A stretch of 64,000 bases of DNA from a virus, in the IMG/VR virus record IMGVR_UViG_3300020419_000923, positions 1-64,000 of that record; one strand, written 5' to 3'. The notes beneath the pieces were generated by a model. The model saw nothing but the letters and a program-made list of their open reading frames with translations. It was not told where the DNA came from and made no database searches. Of the stretch, positions 56,363 through 64,000 are shown one piece after another (the stretch's first letter is position 1; each line of letters opens with the position of its first letter). The position numbers and the translations under genes were made by a program.

Positions 56363-57523
56363 ATGCCGAGACTCAGTTTATATAAACCCGAAAAAGGGAA
56401 AGATTATCAGTTTTTAGATAGGAACATTGAAGAGATGTTTACTATAGGTGGTACAGACGTATTTGTACACAAATACCTTGGTCCTAAAAATCCAGCCACA
56501 GGAGAAGCTACAGCAGGTACACCTGAATACAATGCTGTAAAAGAAACTAACATTCAAGACATGATATTTCTTGAAAATAGAGATAGAAAATATGATCCTA
56601 ATGTTTACAGTATAAGAGGTATTTACAATGTAGCAGATATAGACTTTGATCTATCGCAATTTGGACTTTTCTTATCCCAAGATATTGTGTTTATGACAGT
56701 ACCTATAAATTATACAGTAAAAGCTCTAGGTAGAAAAATTATGTCAGGCGATGTAATAGAATTACCGCATCTAAAGGATCCACATGCTTTAAATGATTTT
56801 GATTTAGCACTTAAAAGATTTTATGTTGTTGAAGATGTAAGTAGAGCAAGTGAAGGATTTACACAGACTTGGTACCCTCATTTATATAGAATTAAACTTA
56901 AACAGATAGTTGATTCACAGGAGTATAAAGATATACTTGATGCTAAAGCAGAAGAAGGAAGTGATAAGACACTTAGAGATTTACTTTCAACATATAACAA
57001 AGAAAAAGAAATCAATGATGCTGTAGTCAACCAAGCAGAAGCAGATGCTGGAAAAGCTGGATACGAAACAAATCACTTATACACCTTACAAGTTGATGAT
57101 AGAGGTGTAACAGAACTAGTTACAACAGATACAAGCACACTTGATGCTAGTACACAAAATGAACTTGCTGATAGAATTCATCAAACTCCAGAAAGAGAAG
57201 GATATGAAGGTTATCTAATAGGAGATGGTATAGCTCCTAATGGTGAAGCATTTGGTAGTGGTATAGGTTTTCCAACAGGTAGTGTAAAAGGAGATTACTT
57301 CCTTAGAACAGACTTATTTCCTAACAGACTGTTTAGATATGATGGACAAAGGTGGGTAAAAATGGAAGATAATATTAGAGTTAATTTAAGTAACACTGAT
57401 AGTAAACAAACACAAAGAAGTTCGTTTATTAATAACACAGCAACTTCAAGTATAGGTGGCGAAACAGTTAAAGAAAGACAGAGCTTATCAGACGCACTGA
57501 AAGCTAAACCGGATAACGAATAA
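56363..57523 (+). CDS. 14: neck protein gp14
   Basis: 386 aa versus 256 in T4. MPRLSLYKPEKGKDYQFLDRNIEEMFTIGGTDVFVHKYLGP (recognised by LSLYKPEKG and GGTDVFVHKYLG) and FSTPVNYT-like strands (FMTVPINYTVKAL), MSGDVIELPHLKD and FYVVEDVSRASEGFTQTWYPHLYRIK place it with gp14. The C-terminal extension holds one W-type unit (GDYFLRTD...RYDGQRWVK) like those in gp18. Starts at ATG 56363, since upstream codons precede the late promoter. Its stop overlaps the gene 15 ATG (TAATG). Confidence 0.88.
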   Translation: MPRLSLYKPEKGKDYQFLDRNIEEMFTIGGTDVFVHKYLGPKNPATGEATAGTPEYNAVKETNIQDMIFLENRDRKYDPNVYSIRGIYNVADIDFDLSQFGLFLSQDIVFMTVPINYTVKALGRKIMSGDVIELPHLKDPHALNDFDLALKRFYVVEDVSRASEGFTQTWYPHLYRIKLKQIVDSQEYKDILDAKAEEGSDKTLRDLLSTYNKEKEINDAVVNQAEADAGKAGYETNHLYTLQVDDRGVTELVTTDTSTLDASTQNELADRIHQTPEREGYEGYLIGDGIAPNGEAFGSGIGFPTGSVKGDYFLRTDLFPNRLFRYDGQRWVKMEDNIRVNLSNTDSKQTQRSSFINNTATSSIGGETVKERQSLSDALKAKPDNE

Positions 57524-59025
57524 TGCAACATTTTTATGACGGACAAATAAGAAGATATATCACCCAATTAATTAGGCTTTTTAGTAACTTCAAATACAAA
57601 GACGGTGAAGGCAAAGAAGTACAAGTTCCTGTAATGTATGGTGATATGACTAGACAAGTCTCTAATATTATAAGAGATAACAGTGAAAACAAAATACCTT
57701 CTGCGCCAAGAATGGCAGTCTATATAACTGCGTTAGAGCAGGACAGAACAAGGACAGCAGATTCTAGTTATACAAGTAAAGTACATATTAGAGAAAGAGC
57801 GTATGACAATAATAATAAAGAATATTTAAACACACAAGGAAAAAATTATACTGTAGAAAGAATAATGCCTTCTCCGTATACATTAGCAGTGAATGTAGAT
57901 ATTTGGTCAACTAATACAGAAATGAAATTACAAATTATGGAACAACTTTTAATGTTGTTTAATCCAAGTTTAGAAATACAAACTACGGACAATTATGTTG
58001 ATTGGTCAAGTTTGACTGTAGTCGAATTAACAAATTTAAACTTTTCAAGCAGAAGTATACCACAAGGTACTGAATCAGAAATAGACATTGCCAGTCTATC
58101 ATTTTCTACTCCGATTTATATTAATCTCCCGGCAAAAGTTAAAAAATTAGGAGTCATCACAAATGTTATTATGAGTATTTTTGATGAAACAAAAGGAACA
58201 ATTAATCTAGGCGCATCTATGCCTGAACTATCTGCTTATTCTGACACAGAAGCAAGTCAAGCTAAGACTGATCTACAAACAGGTAGAACAACCAAAGATG
58301 GTATTACAGTTACAGGTGGAAATTATAAAGATTATGATATTTTAGTTATGGGTACTACAGCACAAATTGTTGATAGAGGCAGAGTAGGAAGTATCGCTTG
58401 GGATCAAGTTATAGATCCACATCCTGGAGAATACAGAGCAGGATTATCGCAGATACAGATAAAAAGAAAATTACTTTCAGGAGAAAATACTACTATTAGT
58501 ATAAACGGTGGTATTACAATAAATGAACTAGATAGAACTAAATTACAGATAGTATGGGATGAAGATACAATTCCTACCAATTCTAGTTTAAACAGTCCTA
58601 GTGGCAGAAACAATACAGGTAGTGTTGATTTTATTATAGATCCACAAAAGTACAATCCAAACTCAACAACAAAAGTTGCTGGTTTAAGACTTTTACTACT
58701 GGGTAAAATAAATGATAGTGCGAATGTAGGTGGATTAATGACATTTGGACAGGATCCTAGCGACGGCAGTAGTCAAGACCCATATGACGGTCCAGATGCT
58801 TGGAAAAATACAGACGGAAGTGACTTTGTAGCAGGTCAAAATGACGTAGTTGAATGGGACGGATCTAAATGGCATATTGTTTTTGATTCTAGCTCAGATG
58901 ACGGAGCAACAACCAAATACTTAACTAACCTGAATACAGGCGTCCAATATAGGTGGACTGGTACAGAATGGATACTCAGCTGGGAAGGCGAGTATCAAAA
59001 AGGTACTTGGCGCCTAGCACTTTAA
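57523..59025 (+). CDS. 15: tail sheath stabiliser/terminator gp15
   Basis: 500 aa versus 272 in T4. MQHFYDGQIRRYITQLIRLFSNF, VPVMYGDMTRQVSNII, NYTVERIMPSPYTLAVNVDIWSTNTEMKLQIMEQLLMLFNPSLEI (quoted by MPSPYTLAVNVDIW and EQLLMLFNP) and SFSTPIYINLPAKVKKLGVI match gp15. The extra C-terminal part includes paired W-type units (VVEWDGSKWHIVF, YRWTGTEWILSW). Caps the sheath and joins tail to neck. TAATG-coupled to gene 14. Confidence 0.9.
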   Translation: MQHFYDGQIRRYITQLIRLFSNFKYKDGEGKEVQVPVMYGDMTRQVSNIIRDNSENKIPSAPRMAVYITALEQDRTRTADSSYTSKVHIRERAYDNNNKEYLNTQGKNYTVERIMPSPYTLAVNVDIWSTNTEMKLQIMEQLLMLFNPSLEIQTTDNYVDWSSLTVVELTNLNFSSRSIPQGTESEIDIASLSFSTPIYINLPAKVKKLGVITNVIMSIFDETKGTINLGASMPELSAYSDTEASQAKTDLQTGRTTKDGITVTGGNYKDYDILVMGTTAQIVDRGRVGSIAWDQVIDPHPGEYRAGLSQIQIKRKLLSGENTTISINGGITINELDRTKLQIVWDEDTIPTNSSLNSPSGRNNTGSVDFIIDPQKYNPNSTTKVAGLRLLLLGKINDSANVGGLMTFGQDPSDGSSQDPYDGPDAWKNTDGSDFVAGQNDVVEWDGSKWHIVFDSSSDDGATTKYLTNLNTGVQYRWTGTEWILSWEGEYQKGTWRLAL

Positions 59026-59038
59026 GATAATTATTTAC

Positions 59039-59488
59039 ATGAACAGTGAAATCACGTGTAGTGGAGCCTTATTCTATGCTTTAAAAACAAAGAGGTTTTT
59101 ACTATTACACAGAACACAAAGCAAACAAAAGAATGTTTGGGGATTAGTAGGCGGAACCAATGGAAAAAATGAGTATCCTTGGCCTGCTCTACAACGGGAA
59201 ATTACTGAAGAAATAGGAGCATTACCGAACATTTTAAAAACAATTCCATTAGAAACCTTTGTAAGTAGTGATCATAAATTTAGTTTTCATACATATCTTT
59301 GTGTTACTGCTGAAGAATTTTTACCTGATTTAAACGAAGAACACGACGGATATAGTTGGGTAAGTTTTGGTAAATGGCCTAAGCCGTTACACATGGGACT
59401 AAGAAATACACTACAAAATAAAACCAATCAAACAAAACTAAAAACAGTTTTTGACTTAATAGGATATTTAGAGAATGAAAAAAATTAA
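59039..59488 (+). CDS. Nudix hydrolase
   Basis: 149 aa. A perfect Nudix box Gx5Ex7REUxEExGU is present: G-TNGKN-E-YPWPALQ-REITEEIGA (about residues 38-60). Hydrolyses nucleoside diphosphates linked to another moiety; substrates could be oxidised dNTPs, NADH or nucleotide sugars. Located between the tail genes and the halogenases, overlapping the first halogenase gene by 14 nt, so it is co-translated with that module. Confidence 0.88.
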   Translation: MNSEITCSGALFYALKTKRFLLLHRTQSKQKNVWGLVGGTNGKNEYPWPALQREITEEIGALPNILKTIPLETFVSSDHKFSFHTYLCVTAEEFLPDLNEEHDGYSWVSFGKWPKPLHMGLRNTLQNKTNQTKLKTVFDLIGYLENEKN

Positions 59489-60977
59489 AAACATTACTAT
59501 TGTAGGCGGCGGATCAGCGGCTTGGTTAGCGGCAACCTACATACAAAACAATTTTTGGGACCTACCAGTAACAGTCATAGATAAGGAAGTAGGTAATCCT
59601 ATTGGAGTAGGCGAAGCGACTGTTTTAACTTTTCCTTCATTCCTACGACAATGTGGAATTAATTTGCCTCAATGGTTTCAAAATGTTGATGCTACATACA
59701 AGGCCGGTATTGATTTTCCAAACTGGGTAGAGCCAGGTAGAAAAATTTATCACCCATTCTTCTTAAATAGATCATATTTTGATTTGAAATGTACACAATA
59801 TGATATCTGGGCACAAAAACAAGATTTAGATTTTAGAGAATATAGTGTTCCTAGTTATCAAAATACTATGATGAACAAGGTCGACATATTCAATGCTTTT
59901 GAAACGTTAGCATATCATATAGATGCTGGCAAACTTGTAACTGAGTTACAAAACATTTGTGCTAACACAGTAAACATCATCAAGAGCGATGTAGTCAAAG
60001 TAAATAAAGACCTAGATGGCTATATAACCAGCCTTGATCTAAAGAATGGTACAACACACCAGTCAGACTTTTACCTGGACTGTACGGGCTTCTTATCGCT
60101 GTTAAAAGACCAGAAAAAGGTGGAGTTACTGGATACAGGCAGGTTGTTTACCAACGCCGCAGTAGCAGGACATGTGCCATATGAAGACTTTGAAAAAGAG
60201 TGTGTGCCATACGTAAGTTGCCCTGCTGTGGACCATGGATGGATTTGGAAAATACCAACACAATCAAGAATTGGTTCTGGTATGGTATTCAACAGTAACA
60301 TCACTGATCCAGAAGAAGCTAAAAAATATTTTTGTGAACATTGGAACAATAGAATAAAGCCGGAAGATTTAAAATTAATAGATTGGACACCGTACTATAG
60401 TGAAAACTTTTGGGAAAAGAATGTTGTATCAATTGGGTTAAGTGGAGGATTTATTGAACCACTAGAGTCAACAGGATTAGCCAGTATGACATATGGTGTA
60501 CAAGAACTTGCTTTACATATTCCGCAGTACGCATATACAGAAAATTCAATAGACATGTATAACAAAACAATGATGTCATGGTATGGTGATGCTGTTGATT
60601 TCGTTGGTAGCCATTATGCTGATAGTAAATGGGACACAAAGTTTTGGAATTATGTTAAAGAAAAACATGTAAAATCTGAAAGACATTTATTTTATGAAGA
60701 TTGGTTAAAAGATCCGCAAAGAACTTTTTATTCTGATGTGTCAAGTAAAACACTCTTTCATCCACAGAATTGGCAATTATGGTTAATACAAATGGGCTAT
60801 CCAGCAAACGTTGACCTAAACAGGTTAAGTCCAATGCAGATAGATTTTGCTATGCAAGAATTTATGGGATCAGAAGAAATAAGAAATAAATTAAGCATCT
60901 CACATAAAGATGCTATAGAAACAACCAATATGGGTTATGATTGGTATGTAAGATGTCATAGTACAGGAGACTTTTAG
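59475..60977 (+). CDS. FAD-dependent halogenase (tryptophan halogenase family), copy 1
   Basis: 500 aa. FAD-binding GGGSAAWLAA (11-20), IGVGEATV (43-50), catalytic lysine K76 in DATYKAGIDF (equivalent to PrnA K79), halogenase signature WxWxIP as WIWKIP (256-261), and FIEPLESTG with E331/S332 (PrnA E346/S347). These enzymes use FADH2, O2 and halide to form HOX, then a lysine haloamine, and halogenate aromatic substrates. A cyanophage halogenase (VirX1 of Syn10) that iodinates many substrates is known. No flavin reductase is visible, so one from the host is needed. Confidence 0.9.
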   Translation: MKKIKNITIVGGGSAAWLAATYIQNNFWDLPVTVIDKEVGNPIGVGEATVLTFPSFLRQCGINLPQWFQNVDATYKAGIDFPNWVEPGRKIYHPFFLNRSYFDLKCTQYDIWAQKQDLDFREYSVPSYQNTMMNKVDIFNAFETLAYHIDAGKLVTELQNICANTVNIIKSDVVKVNKDLDGYITSLDLKNGTTHQSDFYLDCTGFLSLLKDQKKVELLDTGRLFTNAAVAGHVPYEDFEKECVPYVSCPAVDHGWIWKIPTQSRIGSGMVFNSNITDPEEAKKYFCEHWNNRIKPEDLKLIDWTPYYSENFWEKNVVSIGLSGGFIEPLESTGLASMTYGVQELALHIPQYAYTENSIDMYNKTMMSWYGDAVDFVGSHYADSKWDTKFWNYVKEKHVKSERHLFYEDWLKDPQRTFYSDVSSKTLFHPQNWQLWLIQMGYPANVDLNRLSPMQIDFAMQEFMGSEEIRNKLSISHKDAIETTNMGYDWYVRCHSTGDF

Positions 60978-61093
60978 TGGGAACATTTACTTTAGCAAGT
61001 GGTCTTGGACTTTTATTCTGCGGTATAGTAGCTATGGCTGTAATAGGGTTTACAGGCCTTTGGATAGTTAACAAATTTAAGGACGAAGACTAA
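60977..61093 (+). CDS. 38-residue membrane peptide between halogenases
   Basis: The GTG start overlaps the first halogenase stop (TAGTG), and the TAA overlaps the second halogenase ATG (TAATG). One hydrophobic helix (LGLLFCGIVAMAVIGFTGLWIV) with a charged tail (NKFKDED). The precise joins at both ends support translation. It might tether the halogenases to the membrane; inference only. Confidence 0.6.
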   Translation: MGTFTLASGLGLLFCGIVAMAVIGFTGLWIVNKFKDED

Positions 61094-62574
61094 TGAAAAT
61101 AGTTATAGTAGGAGGCGGAACTGCTGGATGGTTGGCCGCTTTAATGTGTTCAAAAATTAGATCAGAACATTCTGTTACTGTAATAGAAAGTAGCAAAATA
61201 GGTATTATTGGAGCAGGAGAAGGTAGCACAGGCTCTTTAACTAATATCGTACAAAATGAAATGCATAACTTAGGTTGTGTAGAAGAAGAATTTATTAAAG
61301 AATGCGATGCCACAATAAAATTAGGGATTAAACATATAGGTTGGAATCCTGATACAGTAAGCCATTATTATGGCCCTATAGATGGTTCTCCTACAAGCTA
61401 TGATTCTACTGACTTAGTTTTCCAAAATGCGTTAGGATATAGAGAACAAAAACTTTTACATTTATCTACAGAGTTGGGCTACAAAATTCATCATAATAAA
61501 AATAGCTTTGTAGAAAATAATGGTAATCATGCTTATCACTTTGACGCACACAAAGTAGGAAAATATTTTAAAAGACTGTGTGACACCGTAAAGCATATTG
61601 ATTCTGAAGTAGATGAAGTAATTTTACATCCTGAAACAGGATATATTAAAGAACTAAGATTAAGTAACGGTAAAACCGAAGCAGGTGATATGTTTATAGA
61701 TGCTAGTGGCTTTGGACAAGTGCTTATGAAAGCATTAGGATCCAAATGGAAAAGCTACAAAGATAATTTACCAGTGAATAGTGCGTTACCTTTCCTGTTA
61801 CCTTATGATGATAATGAAATAATTGAACCAGTGACAAATGCCTGGGCACAAAAAAACGGTTGGTGCTGGCAAATACCTACATTAAATAGAAGAGGATGTG
61901 GTTATGTGTTTTGTGATGACTTTGTTACACCTGAACAAGCACAAGATGAATTAGAAAAAACTATAGGGAAAAAAGTAGATCCTATTAGGCTTTTAAAGTT
62001 TGAAAGTGGTAGACAAGAAACTTTATGGATCAAAAATTGTTTATCAATAGGACTGTGTGCGGCCTTTGCTGAGCCGCTAGAAGCAACAAGTATACATACA
62101 ACAATATTTCAATTAAAACATTTTGTATACGGTTGTATAGGCAGAGATATGGAGCAGACATGTAATGAAGGACAAGTAAATCATTACAACAATGTCAACG
62201 GACACTTGTACGATATCTTAAAAGATTTCTTAGTAGCTCATTATACCTGTGGCAGAAACGATACAGATTTTTGGAAGTATATTGACAGCGGAAAAACTAC
62301 GACACCTTTTGTTAGAGACATGCATGAAGTAAGTAAACACCGAGTGCCTAATCAGTCTATGTTTCCTAGACAAGAAGGATCAGCAGGTTGGCCTTTGTGG
62401 AGTTACATATTAGCAGGTACTGGTAAGCTGACTGACGAAACTTGTAGAAAAGATTTAATGTACAATAATTCTACGTTGCTATCTGATAAAGCGTATGTAC
62501 AACATATAGAAGAATTTGATTTGAAGACAAAAGATTTGCCAGATAACACAAAGTATATAAAGGATCATCAGTGA
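61093..62574 (+). CDS. FAD-dependent halogenase (tryptophan halogenase family), copy 2
   Basis: 493 aa. GGGTAGWLAA (7-16), GAGEGSTGSL (40-49), catalytic K76 in DATIKLGIKH, WCWQIP (257-262) and AEPLEATS (E330, with Ala in place of the usual Ser). It is clearly diverged from copy 1: a typical GEGSTG FAD loop versus GEATV there, and a longer His/Asn-rich C-terminal half. The second GEG-type loop is closest to classical tryptophan halogenases. GTGA-type overlap with hldE follows. Confidence 0.9.
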   Translation: MKIVIVGGGTAGWLAALMCSKIRSEHSVTVIESSKIGIIGAGEGSTGSLTNIVQNEMHNLGCVEEEFIKECDATIKLGIKHIGWNPDTVSHYYGPIDGSPTSYDSTDLVFQNALGYREQKLLHLSTELGYKIHHNKNSFVENNGNHAYHFDAHKVGKYFKRLCDTVKHIDSEVDEVILHPETGYIKELRLSNGKTEAGDMFIDASGFGQVLMKALGSKWKSYKDNLPVNSALPFLLPYDDNEIIEPVTNAWAQKNGWCWQIPTLNRRGCGYVFCDDFVTPEQAQDELEKTIGKKVDPIRLLKFESGRQETLWIKNCLSIGLCAAFAEPLEATSIHTTIFQLKHFVYGCIGRDMEQTCNEGQVNHYNNVNGHLYDILKDFLVAHYTCGRNDTDFWKYIDSGKTTTPFVRDMHEVSKHRVPNQSMFPRQEGSAGWPLWSYILAGTGKLTDETCRKDLMYNNSTLLSDKAYVQHIEEFDLKTKDLPDNTKYIKDHQ

Positions 62575-63821
62575 TATTAGTTTACGGTGATATCATGCTA
62601 GACCGATGGATAGTTGGTAATGCTGACAGAATAAGTCCCGAAGCTCCAGTGCCAGTACTACTAGAAGAATCACAACATTTTAGTATAGGAGGAGCAGGCA
62701 ATTTGGCTCTTAATATTCAATCTATCAATGGACAGGTTAAGCTATTTGGTAGTGTTGGACAAGATAAAGAAGGCTATAAATTAATAGAAATGATAGGCGA
62801 TACAGATTTACAATCTCGATTAGCTAAAGATCATTTAGTTACTACAACCAAAACTAGACTTGTCGGTCAAAACGGACAACACATAGTACGTTGGGATAAT
62901 GAACAAAAATACAATGGAACAAACGCATATGAAGAACTATTAGCAGAAGCTACAGTACATACATTAATCTGTATAAGTGATTACAACAAAGGAATTGTAC
63001 AGAAAAATACAGTATCTGAACTTGTCTCAAAAGGTTGTAAAGTGATAGTAGATCCTAAACAAGATCCACATACATATACTGGTGCGTTTTTAGTAAAACC
63101 CAATATGAAAGAATATGTTGCTTGGTTTGGAGAATTTACAATTGAATCTGCTTTAAAAAATATGCGAGAATATAAATGGAATTGGTTAGTAGTTACAGAT
63201 GGTGCTAACGGAATACACGTAATTAATACAGAAGGTGAATACAAACATTTTGTTGAACCTGTAAAAGAAGTTGCTGATGTTACAGGAGCAGGAGATACAG
63301 TTTTATCAGTAATTGCTTATGGAATTGAACACGGATTAAACATATTTGAATCTTGTAAACTTGCTTGTTTTGCCGCGGCTAGGATAGTAGAAAAACGCGG
63401 AGTAGCAGTGATTACACCAAAAGATTTGAGTACCGGAATAGTTTTTACAAACGGTGTTTTTGATATATTACATGTAGGACATTTAAAATTATTACGATAT
63501 GCCAAAACTTTAGGAAGTAAATTAGTAGTTGGCATAAACAGTGATGTAAGTGTAAAAAGAATTAAGGGTGATACTCGACCAATAAACAACGAATTTGTTA
63601 GAAAACAAGCACTAGAAGAACTTGGATTCATTGATGAAGTTGTTATTTTTAATGAAGATACACCTTTAGAAACTATGGAGAAAGTACAGCCTGATATAAT
63701 TGTCAAAGGTGGTGATTATATTCCAGAAACTGTTGTTGGAAATCATTTAGCTGAGGTTATAATATTCCCTACAATAGAAGGACATAGTACAACAAATATA
63801 ATAGGAAAAATGAAACAATGA
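62571..63821 (+). CDS. hldE: bifunctional heptose-7-phosphate kinase/heptose-1-phosphate adenylyltransferase
   Basis: 416 aa (E. coli HldE 477). Residues 1-285 are a PfkB-type sugar kinase (GDIMLDRWIVGNADRISPEAPVPVL at the start, IGGAGNLA, and the catalytic DVTGAGDTV at 236-244). Residues 290-416 are the adenylyltransferase (FTNGVFDILHVGHLKLL with HxGH, then KGGDYIPE). Makes ADP-D-glycero-beta-D-manno-heptose for LPS core. GTG start overlapping the halogenase stop (GTGA). An epimerase gene follows with ATGA coupling. Confidence 0.92.
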   Translation: MILVYGDIMLDRWIVGNADRISPEAPVPVLLEESQHFSIGGAGNLALNIQSINGQVKLFGSVGQDKEGYKLIEMIGDTDLQSRLAKDHLVTTTKTRLVGQNGQHIVRWDNEQKYNGTNAYEELLAEATVHTLICISDYNKGIVQKNTVSELVSKGCKVIVDPKQDPHTYTGAFLVKPNMKEYVAWFGEFTIESALKNMREYKWNWLVVTDGANGIHVINTEGEYKHFVEPVKEVADVTGAGDTVLSVIAYGIEHGLNIFESCKLACFAAARIVEKRGVAVITPKDLSTGIVFTNGVFDILHVGHLKLLRYAKTLGSKLVVGINSDVSVKRIKGDTRPINNEFVRKQALEELGFIDEVVIFNEDTPLETMEKVQPDIIVKGGDYIPETVVGNHLAEVIIFPTIEGHSTTNIIGKMKQ

Positions 63822-64000
63822 AAGTATTAGTCACAGGACATAAAGGTTTTATAGGAAGCCACATGGCACAATACCTTGTACATAAAGGGCATGAAGTAGA
63901 AGGATGGGACTGGGTAGAAAATGTTGTTCCTACAGTAGAACCATATGATTGGGTTATACATTGTGGAGCAATTTCGGACACAACAGAAAGAGATGTTGAC
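63818..64000 (+). CDS. NAD-dependent sugar epimerase, hldD-like (3' end outside window)
   Basis: Only the first 61 residues are visible: MKVLVTGHKGFIGSHMAQYL carries the GxxGxxG Rossmann loop of extended short-chain dehydrogenases, followed by YDWVIHCGAISDTTERD, where GAIS(D/S)TTE strongly recalls ADP-L-glycero-D-manno-heptose-6-epimerase (HldD). Position right after hldE (ATGA overlap) supports that assignment. The gene runs off the window. Confidence 0.75.
   Translation, partial: MKVLVTGHKGFIGSHMAQYLVHKGHEVEGWDWVENVVPTVEPYDWVIHCGAISDTTERDVD

Noticed and set aside
1-64000. CRISPR arrays, insertion sequences, integrase/attachment sites
   Set aside because: No regularly spaced direct repeats, transposase or recombinase reading frames, or terminal inverted repeats were seen on either strand.

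Overview
The window looks like 64 kb from the genome of a marine T4-like (myovirus) phage, of the broad group that includes cyanophages and pelagiphages. The basis is a set of T4-type replication and recombination genes (gp41 helicase, gp61 primase, UvsW, UvsY, UvsX, gp32) together with T4-type virion genes (gp4, gp13, gp14, gp15, gp16, gp17, gp18, gp19, a gp54/gp48-like tube protein and gene 1 dNMP kinase). T4-late-type promoters (consensus [G/C]ATAAATA) lie in front of the virion genes, and sigma70-type promoters with exact 17-nt spacers lie in front of the early genes. The host is not identifiable, but it should be Gram-negative: the phage carries Kdo synthesis genes (kdsA, kdsB), heptose genes (hldE and the start of an hldD-like gene) and an outer-membrane TonB-dependent receptor. 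I saw no photosystem, tRNA, integrase, transposase or CRISPR feature.

Layout. 1-3200 has visibly higher G+C than the rest and holds the end of an AAA+ ATPase, small unknown genes with their own promoters, and a heme oxygenase. 3368-5665 (minus strand) is a two-gene unit with its own promoter: a DUF6580-like membrane protein and a BtuB-like TonB-dependent receptor. 5662-13455 is a tightly overlapping minus-strand operon: SGNH hydrolase, two paralogous nitrilase-family enzymes, a hotdog thioesterase, tandem dUTPase-fold-like paralogs, a C-family (DnaE-like) polymerase homologue and gp41. 13421-20495 holds a short carbamoyltransferase, the primase, a virion gene pair with divergent late promoters, a miniature second DnaE-like protein, peptide deformylase and a 2OG-Fe(II) oxygenase. 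20492-26158 runs from kdsA/kdsB to UvsW. 26141-38680 is a 12.5-kb glycan operon of glycosyltransferases (including four KpsC/KpsS-like paralogs), methyltransferases and a nucleotidyltransferase-cupin fusion. 38667-41543 is UvsY-UvsX-gp32. 41574-56354 carries head, packaging and tail genes on the minus strand. 56347-59025 carries gp14-gp15 divergently from gp13. 59039-64000 holds a Nudix hydrolase, two flavin-dependent halogenases separated by a 38-residue membrane peptide, and the heptose genes.

Genes appear to act as modules: replication/recombination; virion assembly; a glycan module (Kdo, heptose, glycosyl- and methyltransferases), probably for decorating virions or remodelling the infected cell's envelope; and metabolic or chemical additions (heme oxygenase, outer-membrane uptake receptor, halogenases, nitrilases). 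Most start codons are coupled by ATGA, TAATG or short overlaps. Where a new promoter begins, its -10 element often sits only 5-9 nt before the ATG, which implies leaderless messages. The observations I rate highest are the receptor/membrane-protein unit, the twin halogenases, the two C-family polymerase homologues and the Kdo-linked glycan cluster.
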